Source of the DNA: Halomonas fontilapidosi | GTDB lineage: Bacteria; Pseudomonadota; Gammaproteobacteria; Pseudomonadales; Halomonadaceae | Reading direction: 5' to 3' | Assembly (NCBI RefSeq): GCF_014192285.1 | Contig: NZ_JACHXQ010000001.1 | Location: forward strand, 62,001 to 126,000 | Length of the DNA: 64,000 bases | Shown here: piece by piece, positions 57,219 to 64,000 of the stretch | Numbering within the stretch: position 1 is the first letter of the stretch | Layout: every line of letters begins with the position of its first letter | Translations under genes and position numbers: made by a program | Notes under the pieces: model-generated | Told to the model about the DNA's origin: nothing | The model's database searches: none | Seen by the model: the letters and a program-made list of their open reading frames with translations, nothing else

Positions 57219-58448
57219 ATGGGCAGCGAGACTGGGCAGACAGCGCACGGTGAAGTGCTGAGCGTAACGTCGACGGCCCTCGAACGATTTTTGCTGCCTC
57301 CGGTCGAGGAGGGTCAGCCGGAAGGCCTTCATATCGCCGCCAGCACGGACGCCGAGGCCGTGGCCCGATGGCTCGAGGAATACCGGGCCAGCCCTCGGAC
57401 GCAGAACGCCTACCGCCGGGAGGCCCAGCGCCTGCTGCTGTGGCTGGCGGAGCAGGGCAGGGGGCTCGATGCGCTGCGCCGGGAGGACCTGGACACCTTC
57501 GAGGCCTTCCTGGGCGACCCGCGTCCTGCCGAGCGCTGGATCGGACCGGTACGCCCTCGCCACGACGCGCGATGGCGCCCCTTCCGTGGCCCGCTGTCGC
57601 CCGCCAGCCGTCGGCAAAGCCTGGTGATCCTACAGGGCATGTTTGCCTGGCTGGTGGAGGCGGGCTGGGTCCGCCACAACCCGTTTCGCCTGATGCGCGA
57701 CAAGCGCCGGCGCCTGGACAACCGTCAGGGCGGGATCGAGCGCTACCTGGAGCGTCCGCTATGGGACTGGCTATGGGGATGGCTGAACCGGCCGGCGGAG
57801 GAGGGCGCCTCGCACCGAGATCGCTACGAGCTGGCCCGGCGTCGGCTGGTGTTCGGCTTTGCCTACCTGCTGGCTCCGCGGATCAGCGAGATGAGCGCGA
57901 CGCGTATGAACGACTTCCGGCGCCGCGAGGGGCGCTGGTGGTGGCACGTGGTGGGGAAGGGGGCCAAGGCAGGGCGCGTCCCGGTGCCGCCGGACATGAT
58001 GGCGCTGCTCGGCGAGTGGCGCAGGACACTGGGCCTGGCAGAACACCCATCGCCGGATGATGCCTCACCCCTGCTGCGTGCCCTGGATGGTCGCCGAGGC
58101 CTGGGCGACAACCGCCTCTACCGCCTGATTCGCGACACTTTCGGCGAGGCCGCCGAAGCGCTCGAGCACGAAGCGGGCGAGGGGGCTCAGGCCGAGGTGC
58201 ATCGCCTGCGTCAGGCCACGCCGCACTGGCTGCGTCATACCGCCCTGACCCATCAGGCGCAGGCGGGGGTGGAGCTGCGCTATCTGGCGGCAACGGCTCG
58301 CCACTCGCGTCTCGATACCACGGCGCACTACCTGCACAGCGAAGACGAGGAGTGGCACCGCCAGCAGGCACGGCACGGCCTGGCCGTCGAAGACAGAAGC
58401 CCGAACGACATCGACGATCGAGATGACGGCCGTGAGTCGTTATACTGA
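57219..58448 (+). CDS. Chromosomal tyrosine recombinase (XerC/integrase family)
   Basis: A 409-residue site-specific recombinase. All catalytic residues are visible: R221 (LAPRISEM), K248 (GKGAKAGR), H336 and R339 (HWLRHT), H362 (ARHSRLD) and Y371 (HYLH). An SAM-like N-terminal core-binding domain (about 40-160) precedes; a basic, Trp-rich segment lies between. Longer than XerC/XerD (about 300). Start at 57219 follows AAGGAG; an upstream frame begins at a TTG within the AT-rich region. There is no other mobile-element gene nearby, so it seems resident. Confidence 0.9.
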   Translation: MGSETGQTAHGEVLSVTSTALERFLLPPVEEGQPEGLHIAASTDAEAVARWLEEYRASPRTQNAYRREAQRLLLWLAEQGRGLDALRREDLDTFEAFLGDPRPAERWIGPVRPRHDARWRPFRGPLSPASRRQSLVILQGMFAWLVEAGWVRHNPFRLMRDKRRRLDNRQGGIERYLERPLWDWLWGWLNRPAEEGASHRDRYELARRRLVFGFAYLLAPRISEMSATRMNDFRRREGRWWWHVVGKGAKAGRVPVPPDMMALLGEWRRTLGLAEHPSPDDASPLLRALDGRRGLGDNRLYRLIRDTFGEAAEALEHEAGEGAQAEVHRLRQATPHWLRHTALTHQAQAGVELRYLAATARHSRLDTTAHYLHSEDEEWHRQQARHGLAVEDRSPNDIDDRDDGRESLY

Positions 58449-58472
58449 TGGGAAGCGTTTTCAGGAGAGACC

Positions 58473-58901
58473 ATGAGCACCGAGACCACCGCCGAACAGG
58501 CCCAGCAGGAGCTTCTCGACGAGTTCGAGATGTTCGACAACTGGATGGATCGCTACCAGTACATCATCGACATGGGCAAGCAGCTGCCGGCTTACCCCGA
58601 CGAGTGGAAGGTCGACGAGCTGAAGATTCAGGGCTGTCAATCCAATGTCTGGATGCATCACCGTCGCGACGGCGAGACCCTGCATTTCGAAGCGGTCTCC
58701 GACGCGGCCATCGTCTCCGGGCTGATCGCCGTGCTGATGCGCATCTACAACGACCGTCGGCCGGCGGATATCCGCGCCACCAGCCCGCATTTCCTCAAGG
58801 ACCTGGGCCTCGACAAGCACCTGTCGCCGACCCGCAGCAACGGTCTCAACGCCATGCTCGAGCGGATCTATCGGGTTGCCGAGGAGGAAGTCGCGGCCTG
58901 A
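58473..58901 (+). CDS. sufE: SufE-family sulfur acceptor
   Basis: A 142-residue SufE/CsdE-type protein that accepts persulfide sulfur from a cysteine desulfurase. The acceptor is Cys55 in KIQGCQSNVW; the fold marks LDEFEMFDNWMDRYQYII and DDRRPADI-like YNDRRPADIRA are present. Which desulfurase (SufS or CsdA) it serves is not shown; none is encoded in the window. Twenty-four bases after the recombinase. CAGGAGA site. Confidence 0.92.
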   Translation: MSTETTAEQAQQELLDEFEMFDNWMDRYQYIIDMGKQLPAYPDEWKVDELKIQGCQSNVWMHHRRDGETLHFEAVSDAAIVSGLIAVLMRIYNDRRPADIRATSPHFLKDLGLDKHLSPTRSNGLNAMLERIYRVAEEEVAA

Positions 58902-59255
58902 TCAACGCTCATCCGGTGCTGGCTCATCCGTCCGGCAGCGGAATTGCTCGTCGAGCTCCGGATCCTCCCGGCAGAGCTGCTCGCTGGGTCCGCCGGGAAC
59001 CGGATCGATGCCTCCCTCGCAGCCCGGGTGGCAGCGCGAAATTCGCCGCAACGCCATGAGCCCACCCTTGAGCGGGCCATGCACCTGCAGCGCCTCGAGC
59101 GTATAGCTCGAGCAGCTCGGCCAGTAGCGACAACGCGGCCCGAGTAGCGGGCTGAGCGTCAGCTGATAGAGCCTTACCGCGGCGATCATCAGCGTGCCGA
59201 GGGCACGGCTCAGCAGACGCAACAGCCGCTGGATTCCGGCGGCCAGGCAGGGCAC
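58902..59255 (-). CDS. yidD: Membrane protein insertion efficiency factor YidD
   Basis: A 117-residue YidD protein. The family core [27 protein letters not shown] and the [18 protein letters not shown] tail with four conserved cysteines are intact. YidD assists YidC-mediated membrane insertion and normally sits in rpmH-rnpA-yidD-yidC; here it is with hisI and zur instead. The GTG start at 59255 has AGGGG upstream; the family core would also fit a Met 22 codons later. Confidence 0.9.
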   Translation of the reverse strand: MPCLAAGIQRLLRLLSRALGTLMIAAVRLYQLTLSPLLGPRCRYWPSCSSYTLEALQVHGPLKGGLMALRRISRCHPGCEGGIDPVPGGPSEQLCREDPELDEQFRCRTDEPAPDER

Positions 59256-59258
59256 GTC

Positions 59259-59699
59259 TCAGCCCCTGCCGTAGAGCGTGTCGGGGTCGATCAGCGGCTC
59301 GCTGGCAATACGCGCCTCGTCACCCTCCAGCGCCACATAGAAGCAGCTGCGCCGCCCGCTGTGGCAGGCCGGCCCGGTCTGGTCCACCTGCAACAGCAGT
59401 GTGTCGCCATCGCAGTCCAGTGCCGCGCCCTTCAGGTGCTGTTGCTGGCCGGAGCTCTCGCCCTTGCGCCACGGCTTACCCCGCGAGCGCGACCAATAGC
59501 AGACCCGCCCGGTGCGCAACGTCTCCTCCAGGGTCTCGCGGTTCATCCAGGCCATCATCAGCACCTCGCCGCTGTCGTGCTGCTGGGCGATGGCCGGGAT
59601 CAGACCGTCGGTGTTGAAACGGATGGCATCGAGAATCTCGGCAAGGGGGAAGCGGCTGTCTCGGGGGGCCCGTTCGAGGGCCTTGAAGGTGTCGGTCAT
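59259..59699 (-). CDS. hisI: Phosphoribosyl-AMP cyclohydrolase HisI
   Basis: A 146-residue zinc enzyme of histidine synthesis. The Mg site DCDGD and the zinc cysteines in DCDGDTLLLQ and GPACHSGRRSCF are intact. No HisE (phosphatase) domain is fused, and no other his gene is nearby. Its ATG overlaps the zur stop by four bases. The location beside zur suggests zinc-responsive expression, as noted for hisI paralogues in other genomes; whether a second hisI exists elsewhere is unknown. Confidence 0.93.
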   Translation of the reverse strand: MTDTFKALERAPRDSRFPLAEILDAIRFNTDGLIPAIAQQHDSGEVLMMAWMNRETLEETLRTGRVCYWSRSRGKPWRKGESSGQQQHLKGAALDCDGDTLLLQVDQTGPACHSGRRSCFYVALEGDEARIASEPLIDPDTLYGRG

Positions 59700-60169
59700 G
59701 GAAGCTCCGCAGGGGCGGCAGGGCGCTCGGACGCCTGTCGGCAGACATCACAGACGCCCAGCAGCTCGATGGTCTGACGCTGGACCGCGAAGCCCAGCTC
59801 CCTGGCACGACTTGCCAATTGGTCGTTGATCTCGTCCAGATGCAGCTCCTCGACCCGCCCACAGAGGCGACAGATCAGCAGCTGAAAGCCATGGGCATGC
59901 TCGGGACAGGGGCAGGCCACATAGGCATTGAGCGACTCGATGCGGTGCACCAGCCCCTGGTCGATAAGAAATTCCAGCGCGCGATAGATGGTGGGCGGAC
60001 GCGCTGCAGCGTGCTCCGTTGCCAGACGATCGAGCAGGTCGTAAGCCTTCAGGCTGCCCGGCGCATCGGCAATCATCTCCAGCACCCGTCGACGGATCGG
60101 CGTGAAGCGTGCACCACGCTGCTGGCACTGCCGTTCGGCCTGGCGAATCATGTCGTGGGGATCGGTCAT
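59696..60169 (-). CDS. zur: Zinc-responsive repressor Zur (Fur family)
   Basis: A 157-residue Fur-family repressor. Winged helix TPIRRRVLEMIADAPGSLKAYDLLDRL, then the dimer/metal region with CPCPEHAHGFQLLICRLCGRVEEL and CDVC, giving the two CXXC structural zinc pairs. The sequence is nearer Zur than Fur. Start at 60169 (MTDPHDMIR) fits the family; no strong site is seen. First of zur-hisI-yidD. Confidence 0.88.
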   Translation of the reverse strand: MTDPHDMIRQAERQCQQRGARFTPIRRRVLEMIADAPGSLKAYDLLDRLATEHAAARPPTIYRALEFLIDQGLVHRIESLNAYVACPCPEHAHGFQLLICRLCGRVEELHLDEINDQLASRARELGFAVQRQTIELLGVCDVCRQASERPAAPAELP

Positions 60170-60242
60170 GGCACCCGCGGGATGGCTGGAAGGAAGCGTT
60201 ATTCTACGCGCCGGGCCGCCGAGGGGCCAGCCGCCGCCGGCG

Positions 60243-61205
60243 TCAGGCCGTTTCGCGAAGCTCGCTGGAGCGGGCGAAATAGTGCTGGGCAAAGGCGACT
60301 CGTTGCTCGGGTGAAACGCCCTCGGGCTGGCGTTCGATCAGGTCGAGTCGGGGGCGCAGCCCCTCGCCATTGGCCATCTGGATCGCCAGCCCCGGACGCG
60401 CGTTGAGCTCAAGCAGCATGGGGCCGTGATCACGGTCGAGCACCATGTCGGTGCCGAGATACCCAAGCCCGGTCATCTCGAAGCAGCCGGCCGCCAGGCG
60501 CAGCAGGGTGTCCCAGTCGCTGATGTGCAGACTGGCGAGCTCATGTCCGGTATCGGGGTGGTCGTGGCGGGTGCGATCGAACTGCACGCCGCGGATCGCC
60601 GCACCGCTGGCGATATCGATGCCCACCCCCACGGCGCCCTGATGCAGGTTCGCCTTGCCGTCCGACGCCGCGGTCGAGAGGCGCATCATGGCCATCACCG
60701 GATAGCCCTTGAAGACGATGACCCGGATATCCGGAACGCCCTCGTAGGTATACTCGGAGAAAGACGCGTCGAAGTTGATCAGGGCCTCGATCAGCGCCAC
60801 GTCGGGGGAGCCGCCCAGGGAGTAGAGCCCGGAGAGGATATTGGAGACATGGCGTTCGACGTCGCCAAGGGTCAGTTGCACCCCACTGGGCTTGATGTAG
60901 CGGCCGCCTTCGATACGCTCGATGACCAGGATCCCCTTGCCGCCACTGCCCTTGGCGGGCTTGATCACGAACCCCTGATGGCCGATGAGCATGGTGCACA
61001 GCTGCTTGATGCCGAACTGCGTGGTCACCGTGCCAATCAACGCCGGGGTGGTGATGCCATACTGCTGTGCCAGCAGCTTGGTCTTGAGCTTGTCATCCAC
61101 CAGCGGGTAGAGGCGGCGGCTATTGTAGCGGCCAATGTAGCGGATATTGCGCCGGTTCATGCCGACGATGCCTTTGGCATGCAGGCGGGAAGGGGTCGTC
61201 CACAT
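60243..61205 (-). CDS. RimK-like ATP-grasp ligase (alpha-L-glutamate ligase-like)
   Basis: A 320-residue ATP-grasp enzyme. Marks are NRRNIRYIGRYNSRRLYPLVDDK at the start, the KPAKGSGGKGILVIER nucleotide loop, and DHGPMLLELNARPGLAIQMA for metal binding. The family is annotated as alpha-L-glutamate-ligase-like because of resemblance to RimK; neither amino acid nor acceptor is known. It follows the inactive-transglutaminase gene by four bases. Predicted cytoplasmic. Confidence 0.87.
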   Translation of the reverse strand: MWTTPSRLHAKGIVGMNRRNIRYIGRYNSRRLYPLVDDKLKTKLLAQQYGITTPALIGTVTTQFGIKQLCTMLIGHQGFVIKPAKGSGGKGILVIERIEGGRYIKPSGVQLTLGDVERHVSNILSGLYSLGGSPDVALIEALINFDASFSEYTYEGVPDIRVIVFKGYPVMAMMRLSTAASDGKANLHQGAVGVGIDIASGAAIRGVQFDRTRHDHPDTGHELASLHISDWDTLLRLAAGCFEMTGLGYLGTDMVLDRDHGPMLLELNARPGLAIQMANGEGLRPRLDLIERQPEGVSPEQRVAFAQHYFARSSELRETA

Positions 61206-61209
61206 GGTG

Positions 61210-62715
61210 TCAGTCCTCCGTGACCGGCTTGAAGCGGCGAAGTTCGAGCAGGCGATAGCCGGTGTAGTTGCCGAGCAGCAGAATCAGCGCCATCAATATC
61301 AGCTGGATGCCGAGGAAGTTGAAGGTGAGGTGGCGAATCAAGGGATTGTTCATCGCCAGGTAGGCGAGTACCGCGGTCAGCAGACTGCCACCGCCCTGGA
61401 TCAGCACCTGTTTGGGGCCTTCTTCCTCCCAGAGGATCGACATCCGCTCGATGGTCCAGGAGAGGATGATCATCGGGAAGAAGGTGATGGTCAGACCCGC
61501 ATTGAGCCCGAAGCGATAGGACAGCACCGAAAAGACCGAGATGATGGCGATGACCGTGATGATCACCGCCGTCACTCGCGCCACCAGCAGCAGGTTCAGA
61601 TACGACAAGTAGTTGCGGATCACCAGGCCCACGGCCACCACCAGCAGAAAGCCGATCAACCCGGTGATCAGCGTGGTCTGGATAAAGGCCAGCGCGATCA
61701 GCACGGGCATGAAGGTGCCCGAGGTCTTGATGCCGACCAGCACGCGAAGGATCACCACCATCAGCGCGCCGATGGGGATCAGCAGGATGGTCTGGAAGAG
61801 CGCCTGATCCTCCAGCGGCAGGCTATGGATCGAGAAGTTGAGCAGGGTGTCATCGGCCAGCTCGCTGCGTACGGCTGCCGCGGCAGGCTGATTGCGAGAG
61901 AGCATCGAGAAGCCGACGCGCGAGTTACTGCCGCCCTCGACCTCGAGCACCGCATGGCCGGCGGATTCCCACAGCAGCAGGTTATCCGGCCGGCCGCGCT
62001 CCCCGGTGCGCGGGTCGAACAGCATCCACTCCGGATCGTCGAAGACCTGGATCCAGGGCGTCAGGCTCTGACGGCGGCGACCATGCTCGAGCAGCAGACC
62101 GCTGACCTCGCGGGCCGGCACGCCGGCCTGGTTGAGCAGGCGGACGAGCAGCGGAGACCTGTCGAACTGGGTCAGCAGCAGGCGGGCATTCTCGCCCTGG
62201 CGCGCCTCGGTGAAGTCAGTAATCAGCTCGCGTGCGAAGCTGAAGGGGTCGGCGCTGCGTGACCAGGCCCGCTCGATCACCTGACGGGCCGCGGTGTCAT
62301 AGGGGCTTTCCCAGACGATGTCACGCCGCAGGGGAGGAGGCTCGATCAGCGGCTGGCGGGACGACGGGGCGACCAGCGCCTGCACGCTGTAATAGAGCTG
62401 CTGGTCGCCCGTGGCCTGGCGAGTGGTCCATTCGGCACGGCGGCCGCCGTTTTCCTCCAGGAAGGCCAATCCGTAACCGGGGGATGCCGTATGTTCGGTA
62501 AGGATTCGATAGCCCTGCTGGGTCGAGGGCAGCGCCAGGTTGACCTTGGCCGGCCCGCCATCGGCAATGAAATTGACCTGGGCCTCGATCTCCCAGACCT
62601 GGCGTTGCTCACCCGGTGTCCAGGGCACCTCGAACTGCACGTGGCGGTGGATGCTCATGGCAACCCCGGCCACCAGCAGCAAGCCGACGATCAGGTAGAA
62701 GGGCAGTCGTGACAT
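61210..62715 (-). CDS. Inactive-transglutaminase/seven-transmembrane protein
   Basis: A 501-residue membrane protein. One N-terminal helix, then a periplasmic transglutaminase-like domain (about 30-280), then some seven membrane helices (280-490) with VGIKTSGTFMPVLIALAF and VIVTI-like runs. In transglutaminases the triad is Cys-His-Asp; here I could not find the Cys, so the domain is probably binding rather than catalytic. Start at 62715 (MSRLPFYL) has AAGGAAG. Middle gene of the unit. Confidence 0.82.
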   Translation of the reverse strand: MSRLPFYLIVGLLLVAGVAMSIHRHVQFEVPWTPGEQRQVWEIEAQVNFIADGGPAKVNLALPSTQQGYRILTEHTASPGYGLAFLEENGGRRAEWTTRQATGDQQLYYSVQALVAPSSRQPLIEPPPLRRDIVWESPYDTAARQVIERAWSRSADPFSFARELITDFTEARQGENARLLLTQFDRSPLLVRLLNQAGVPAREVSGLLLEHGRRRQSLTPWIQVFDDPEWMLFDPRTGERGRPDNLLLWESAGHAVLEVEGGSNSRVGFSMLSRNQPAAAAVRSELADDTLLNFSIHSLPLEDQALFQTILLIPIGALMVVILRVLVGIKTSGTFMPVLIALAFIQTTLITGLIGFLLVVAVGLVIRNYLSYLNLLLVARVTAVIITVIAIISVFSVLSYRFGLNAGLTITFFPMIILSWTIERMSILWEEEGPKQVLIQGGGSLLTAVLAYLAMNNPLIRHLTFNFLGIQLILMALILLLGNYTGYRLLELRRFKPVTED

Positions 62716-62779
62716 GGGTCTTCCTTGAAAGGGCAAAAATCAGGCGACAAGGCGTGTTTCACGTCGACGCAGGCAAGCA

Positions 62780-63625
62780 TCACTCGGCGGCGAGTTCATC
62801 GCGATCAGCGGCCTCATCGGCGCCGGCTTCGTCTGCCGGACGTCCGCCGGGATATTCGGGACGCTCATGCAGATACTGCTCGGCCACATCGATGACGGTG
62901 ATATCCATCAGGAAACGACGCCCCAGAAGCACCGGATGGTCGAGGTGGGTGCGGTCATTGAGCGTGAACTGCACCGTCTCGCGTAGCGGCCCCAGCGTCA
63001 TCAGCAGACTGATCACCGGACGCGACTCCTCGCCGGACGCCTGGATGATACGCACTCGTCGCTCCACCGGTGCCTCGATCCAATTGTCGCGGACGCTGTC
63101 GACCACGGCATCGTCGTCATTCAGCCCCAGCTTGAAGCGCAACCAGTTCTCGCCATCACGCTCGAAGCGGGTGATCTCGGTGGCCGACAGCGATGAGGTC
63201 GTGGCACCAGAATCGATACGCGCCTTGAGGTAGGTGCCGACCTCGGGTAAGCCGATCCACTCACTGCGCCCCAGGATCTCCTTGTTACCCAAGCGGGTCT
63301 GGCTGTCGCTGCATTGACGCGTCCCTTGCGGTTCGGCGTCATCGCGGTCACGTTGCGCCACCTCGCCACGCAATTGCCGCAACAGGCTGCCGACTTCACG
63401 GACGTCCGCCGACAGTGCCTGGTGCTGATGCAACTGCTGATCGAGGCGGGTCTGTAGACCAGTCACACAGCGCGACGTGACGGCATCCTCGAGCCGATCG
63501 ATACGCGCCTGGAACGCCGCGCTGGTGACGGGCGGAGGCAGGGGCTCACGGTCGGGCAACAGGGTGCATCCGCTCAGCAGAGAGGCAACGATCAGGGTGC
63601 CGACAAGCGGCAAACATTGGCGCAT
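62780..63625 (-). CDS. Lipoprotein retropepsin-like aspartyl protease (RimB/DUF785-type)
   Basis: A 281-residue exported protein. Lipobox LLSGC with the lipidated Cys20, then a coiled-coil-like stretch (35-95), then a retropepsin domain with the single-chain motif ARIDSGATTSSLSA (Asp138) and GRRFLMDITVIDVAEQYL. The family is called ATP-dependent zinc protease in annotation, though it is a retropepsin-fold. The C-terminal tail is acidic. First gene of the unit; the 314-base upstream region holds palindromes. Confidence 0.85.
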   Translation of the reverse strand: MRQCLPLVGTLIVASLLSGCTLLPDREPLPPPVTSAAFQARIDRLEDAVTSRCVTGLQTRLDQQLHQHQALSADVREVGSLLRQLRGEVAQRDRDDAEPQGTRQCSDSQTRLGNKEILGRSEWIGLPEVGTYLKARIDSGATTSSLSATEITRFERDGENWLRFKLGLNDDDAVVDSVRDNWIEAPVERRVRIIQASGEESRPVISLLMTLGPLRETVQFTLNDRTHLDHPVLLGRRFLMDITVIDVAEQYLHERPEYPGGRPADEAGADEAADRDELAAE

Positions 63626-63939
63626 GAAAAGGGCTCGAGCCTACTAGGTGGCAGATGATCATAAGGAGTTGGTTCCTGCCTTGTCCAACGTCGGCAGAAG
63701 ACGACAACACGACTTAAGGGGGCAAGCCAAACTCATTGCCACCCCCGATTTAACATAATATACATTATGCGAACTTGTGTGATCTACCAATTGACCTTGG
63801 TCAAGGTGTCACCCGAATGCCCGCCTGGGGCTTCTGATGTGTCTTTAACACACTTGGGTATGCGCTACTCTGTTCTCGGGTCCGTCGTCCGCGCGATGAC
63901 CGCCGCCGACGCATCGATATAACAAGCAAGGGGATCTTC
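63626..63939. promoter_or_regulatory. Divergent control region before the retropepsin unit and the terminal gene
   Basis: 314 bases without a supported gene. It contains CATAAT-ATAC-ATTATG (63754-63769, perfect), then TTGACC-TT-GGTCAA (63791-63804) nested with ACCTTG-GT-CAAGGT (63794-63807, perfect), and TGTG..CACA further on. The AT-rich first palindrome could be a divergent -10 region and the second an operator. No regulator can be named. Confidence 0.4.
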
Positions 63940-64000
63940 ATGCAGACAAGGAACCGGCCACCGGGATTCGTCCTGCTGCCACTGGTGCTTGCGGTGTCCG
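63940..64000 (+). CDS. Start of an unidentified exported or membrane protein (cut by window edge)
   Basis: An ATG at 63940 follows AAGGGG by seven bases and opens with MQTRNRPPGFVLLPLVLAVS, a basic N terminus with a hydrophobic stretch as in a signal peptide or first membrane helix. Only 20 codons are in the window, so no family can be given. Confidence 0.55.
   Translation, partial: MQTRNRPPGFVLLPLVLAVS

Noticed and set aside
55967-58448. Prophage or integrative element remnant
   Set aside because: Only two genes, no phage or conjugation genes, no flanking direct repeats noticed, no tRNA target nearby, and composition is like the surroundings.

Overview
The window (about 65% G+C by eye, densely packed, mostly short intergenic gaps) looks like a chromosomal segment of a halophilic or marine gammaproteobacterium, most probably Halomonas or a close Halomonadaceae relative. 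The gene content supports this: tusDCBE, rnhA-dnaQ, a yccA-type BI-1 gene, a Pat-type acetyltransferase, nfuA and metH. I infer this from protein resemblance; no database search was done. I saw no prophage, IS element, CRISPR array or rRNA operon. One tRNA gene (Ser, anticodon TGA) is present.

Layout. 1-10.1 kb: the 3' end of rsuA, a membrane diguanylate cyclase, the peptide ABC importer yejABEF, the lytic transglycosylase mltD and gloB. 10.2-17.1 kb: a SAM methyltransferase, rnhA, dnaQ and nudC, then an SCP2 protein, sohB, an ArsR regulator and an orphan propionyl-CoA synthetase. 17.2-23.3 kb: a queuosine-precursor transporter, an alpha/beta hydrolase, an orphan NMT1-type binding protein, the antiporter nhaP2, yaeQ, a PrpA-like phosphatase and tRNA-Ser. 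23.4-26.8 kb: a Nudix hydrolase, yccA, the tusDCBE sulfur relay and acpH. 26.8-38.9 kb: a molybdenum/formate block with moeA, moaB, a DUF1244 gene, a large minus-strand formate dehydrogenase operon (DUF3305, DUF3306, polyferredoxin, TorD-like chaperone, Tat peptide, alpha, beta and gamma subunits), divergent fdhD and a XRE-cupin regulator.

39-47.5 kb: a class II HDAC-family deacetylase divergent from a Pat-type acyl-CoA synthetase/GNAT acetyltransferase, then pdxH, azlCD, DUF2069-wrbA, mgtC, a gamma-glutamylcyclotransferase and a Smr protein. 47.6-55 kb: ferredoxin-type cysI with DUF934, a MATE exporter and cobalamin-dependent metH, so sulfite reduction and methionine synthesis are neighbours. 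55.3-58.9 kb: two Fe-S assembly genes (nfuA, sufE) flank a divergent KfrA-like coiled-coil gene and tyrosine recombinase gene. 58.9-64 kb: zur-hisI-yidD, a three-gene unit of lipoprotein retropepsin, inactive-transglutaminase membrane protein and RimK-like ATP-grasp ligase, and the start of an unidentified exported or membrane protein.

The best candidates for poorly described biology are: (1) the kfrA/recombinase pair, whose shared AT-rich intergenic region carries a palindrome over both predicted promoters and a separate recombinase-core-like inverted repeat; (2) the retropepsin/transglutaminase/ATP-grasp unit; (3) the adjacent lysine acetyltransferase and deacetylase. Several predicted operators (a GntR-type repeat before prpE, a PsrA-type site before the SCP2 gene) are also recorded. 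Gene starts were chosen from visible ribosome-binding sites and family lengths.
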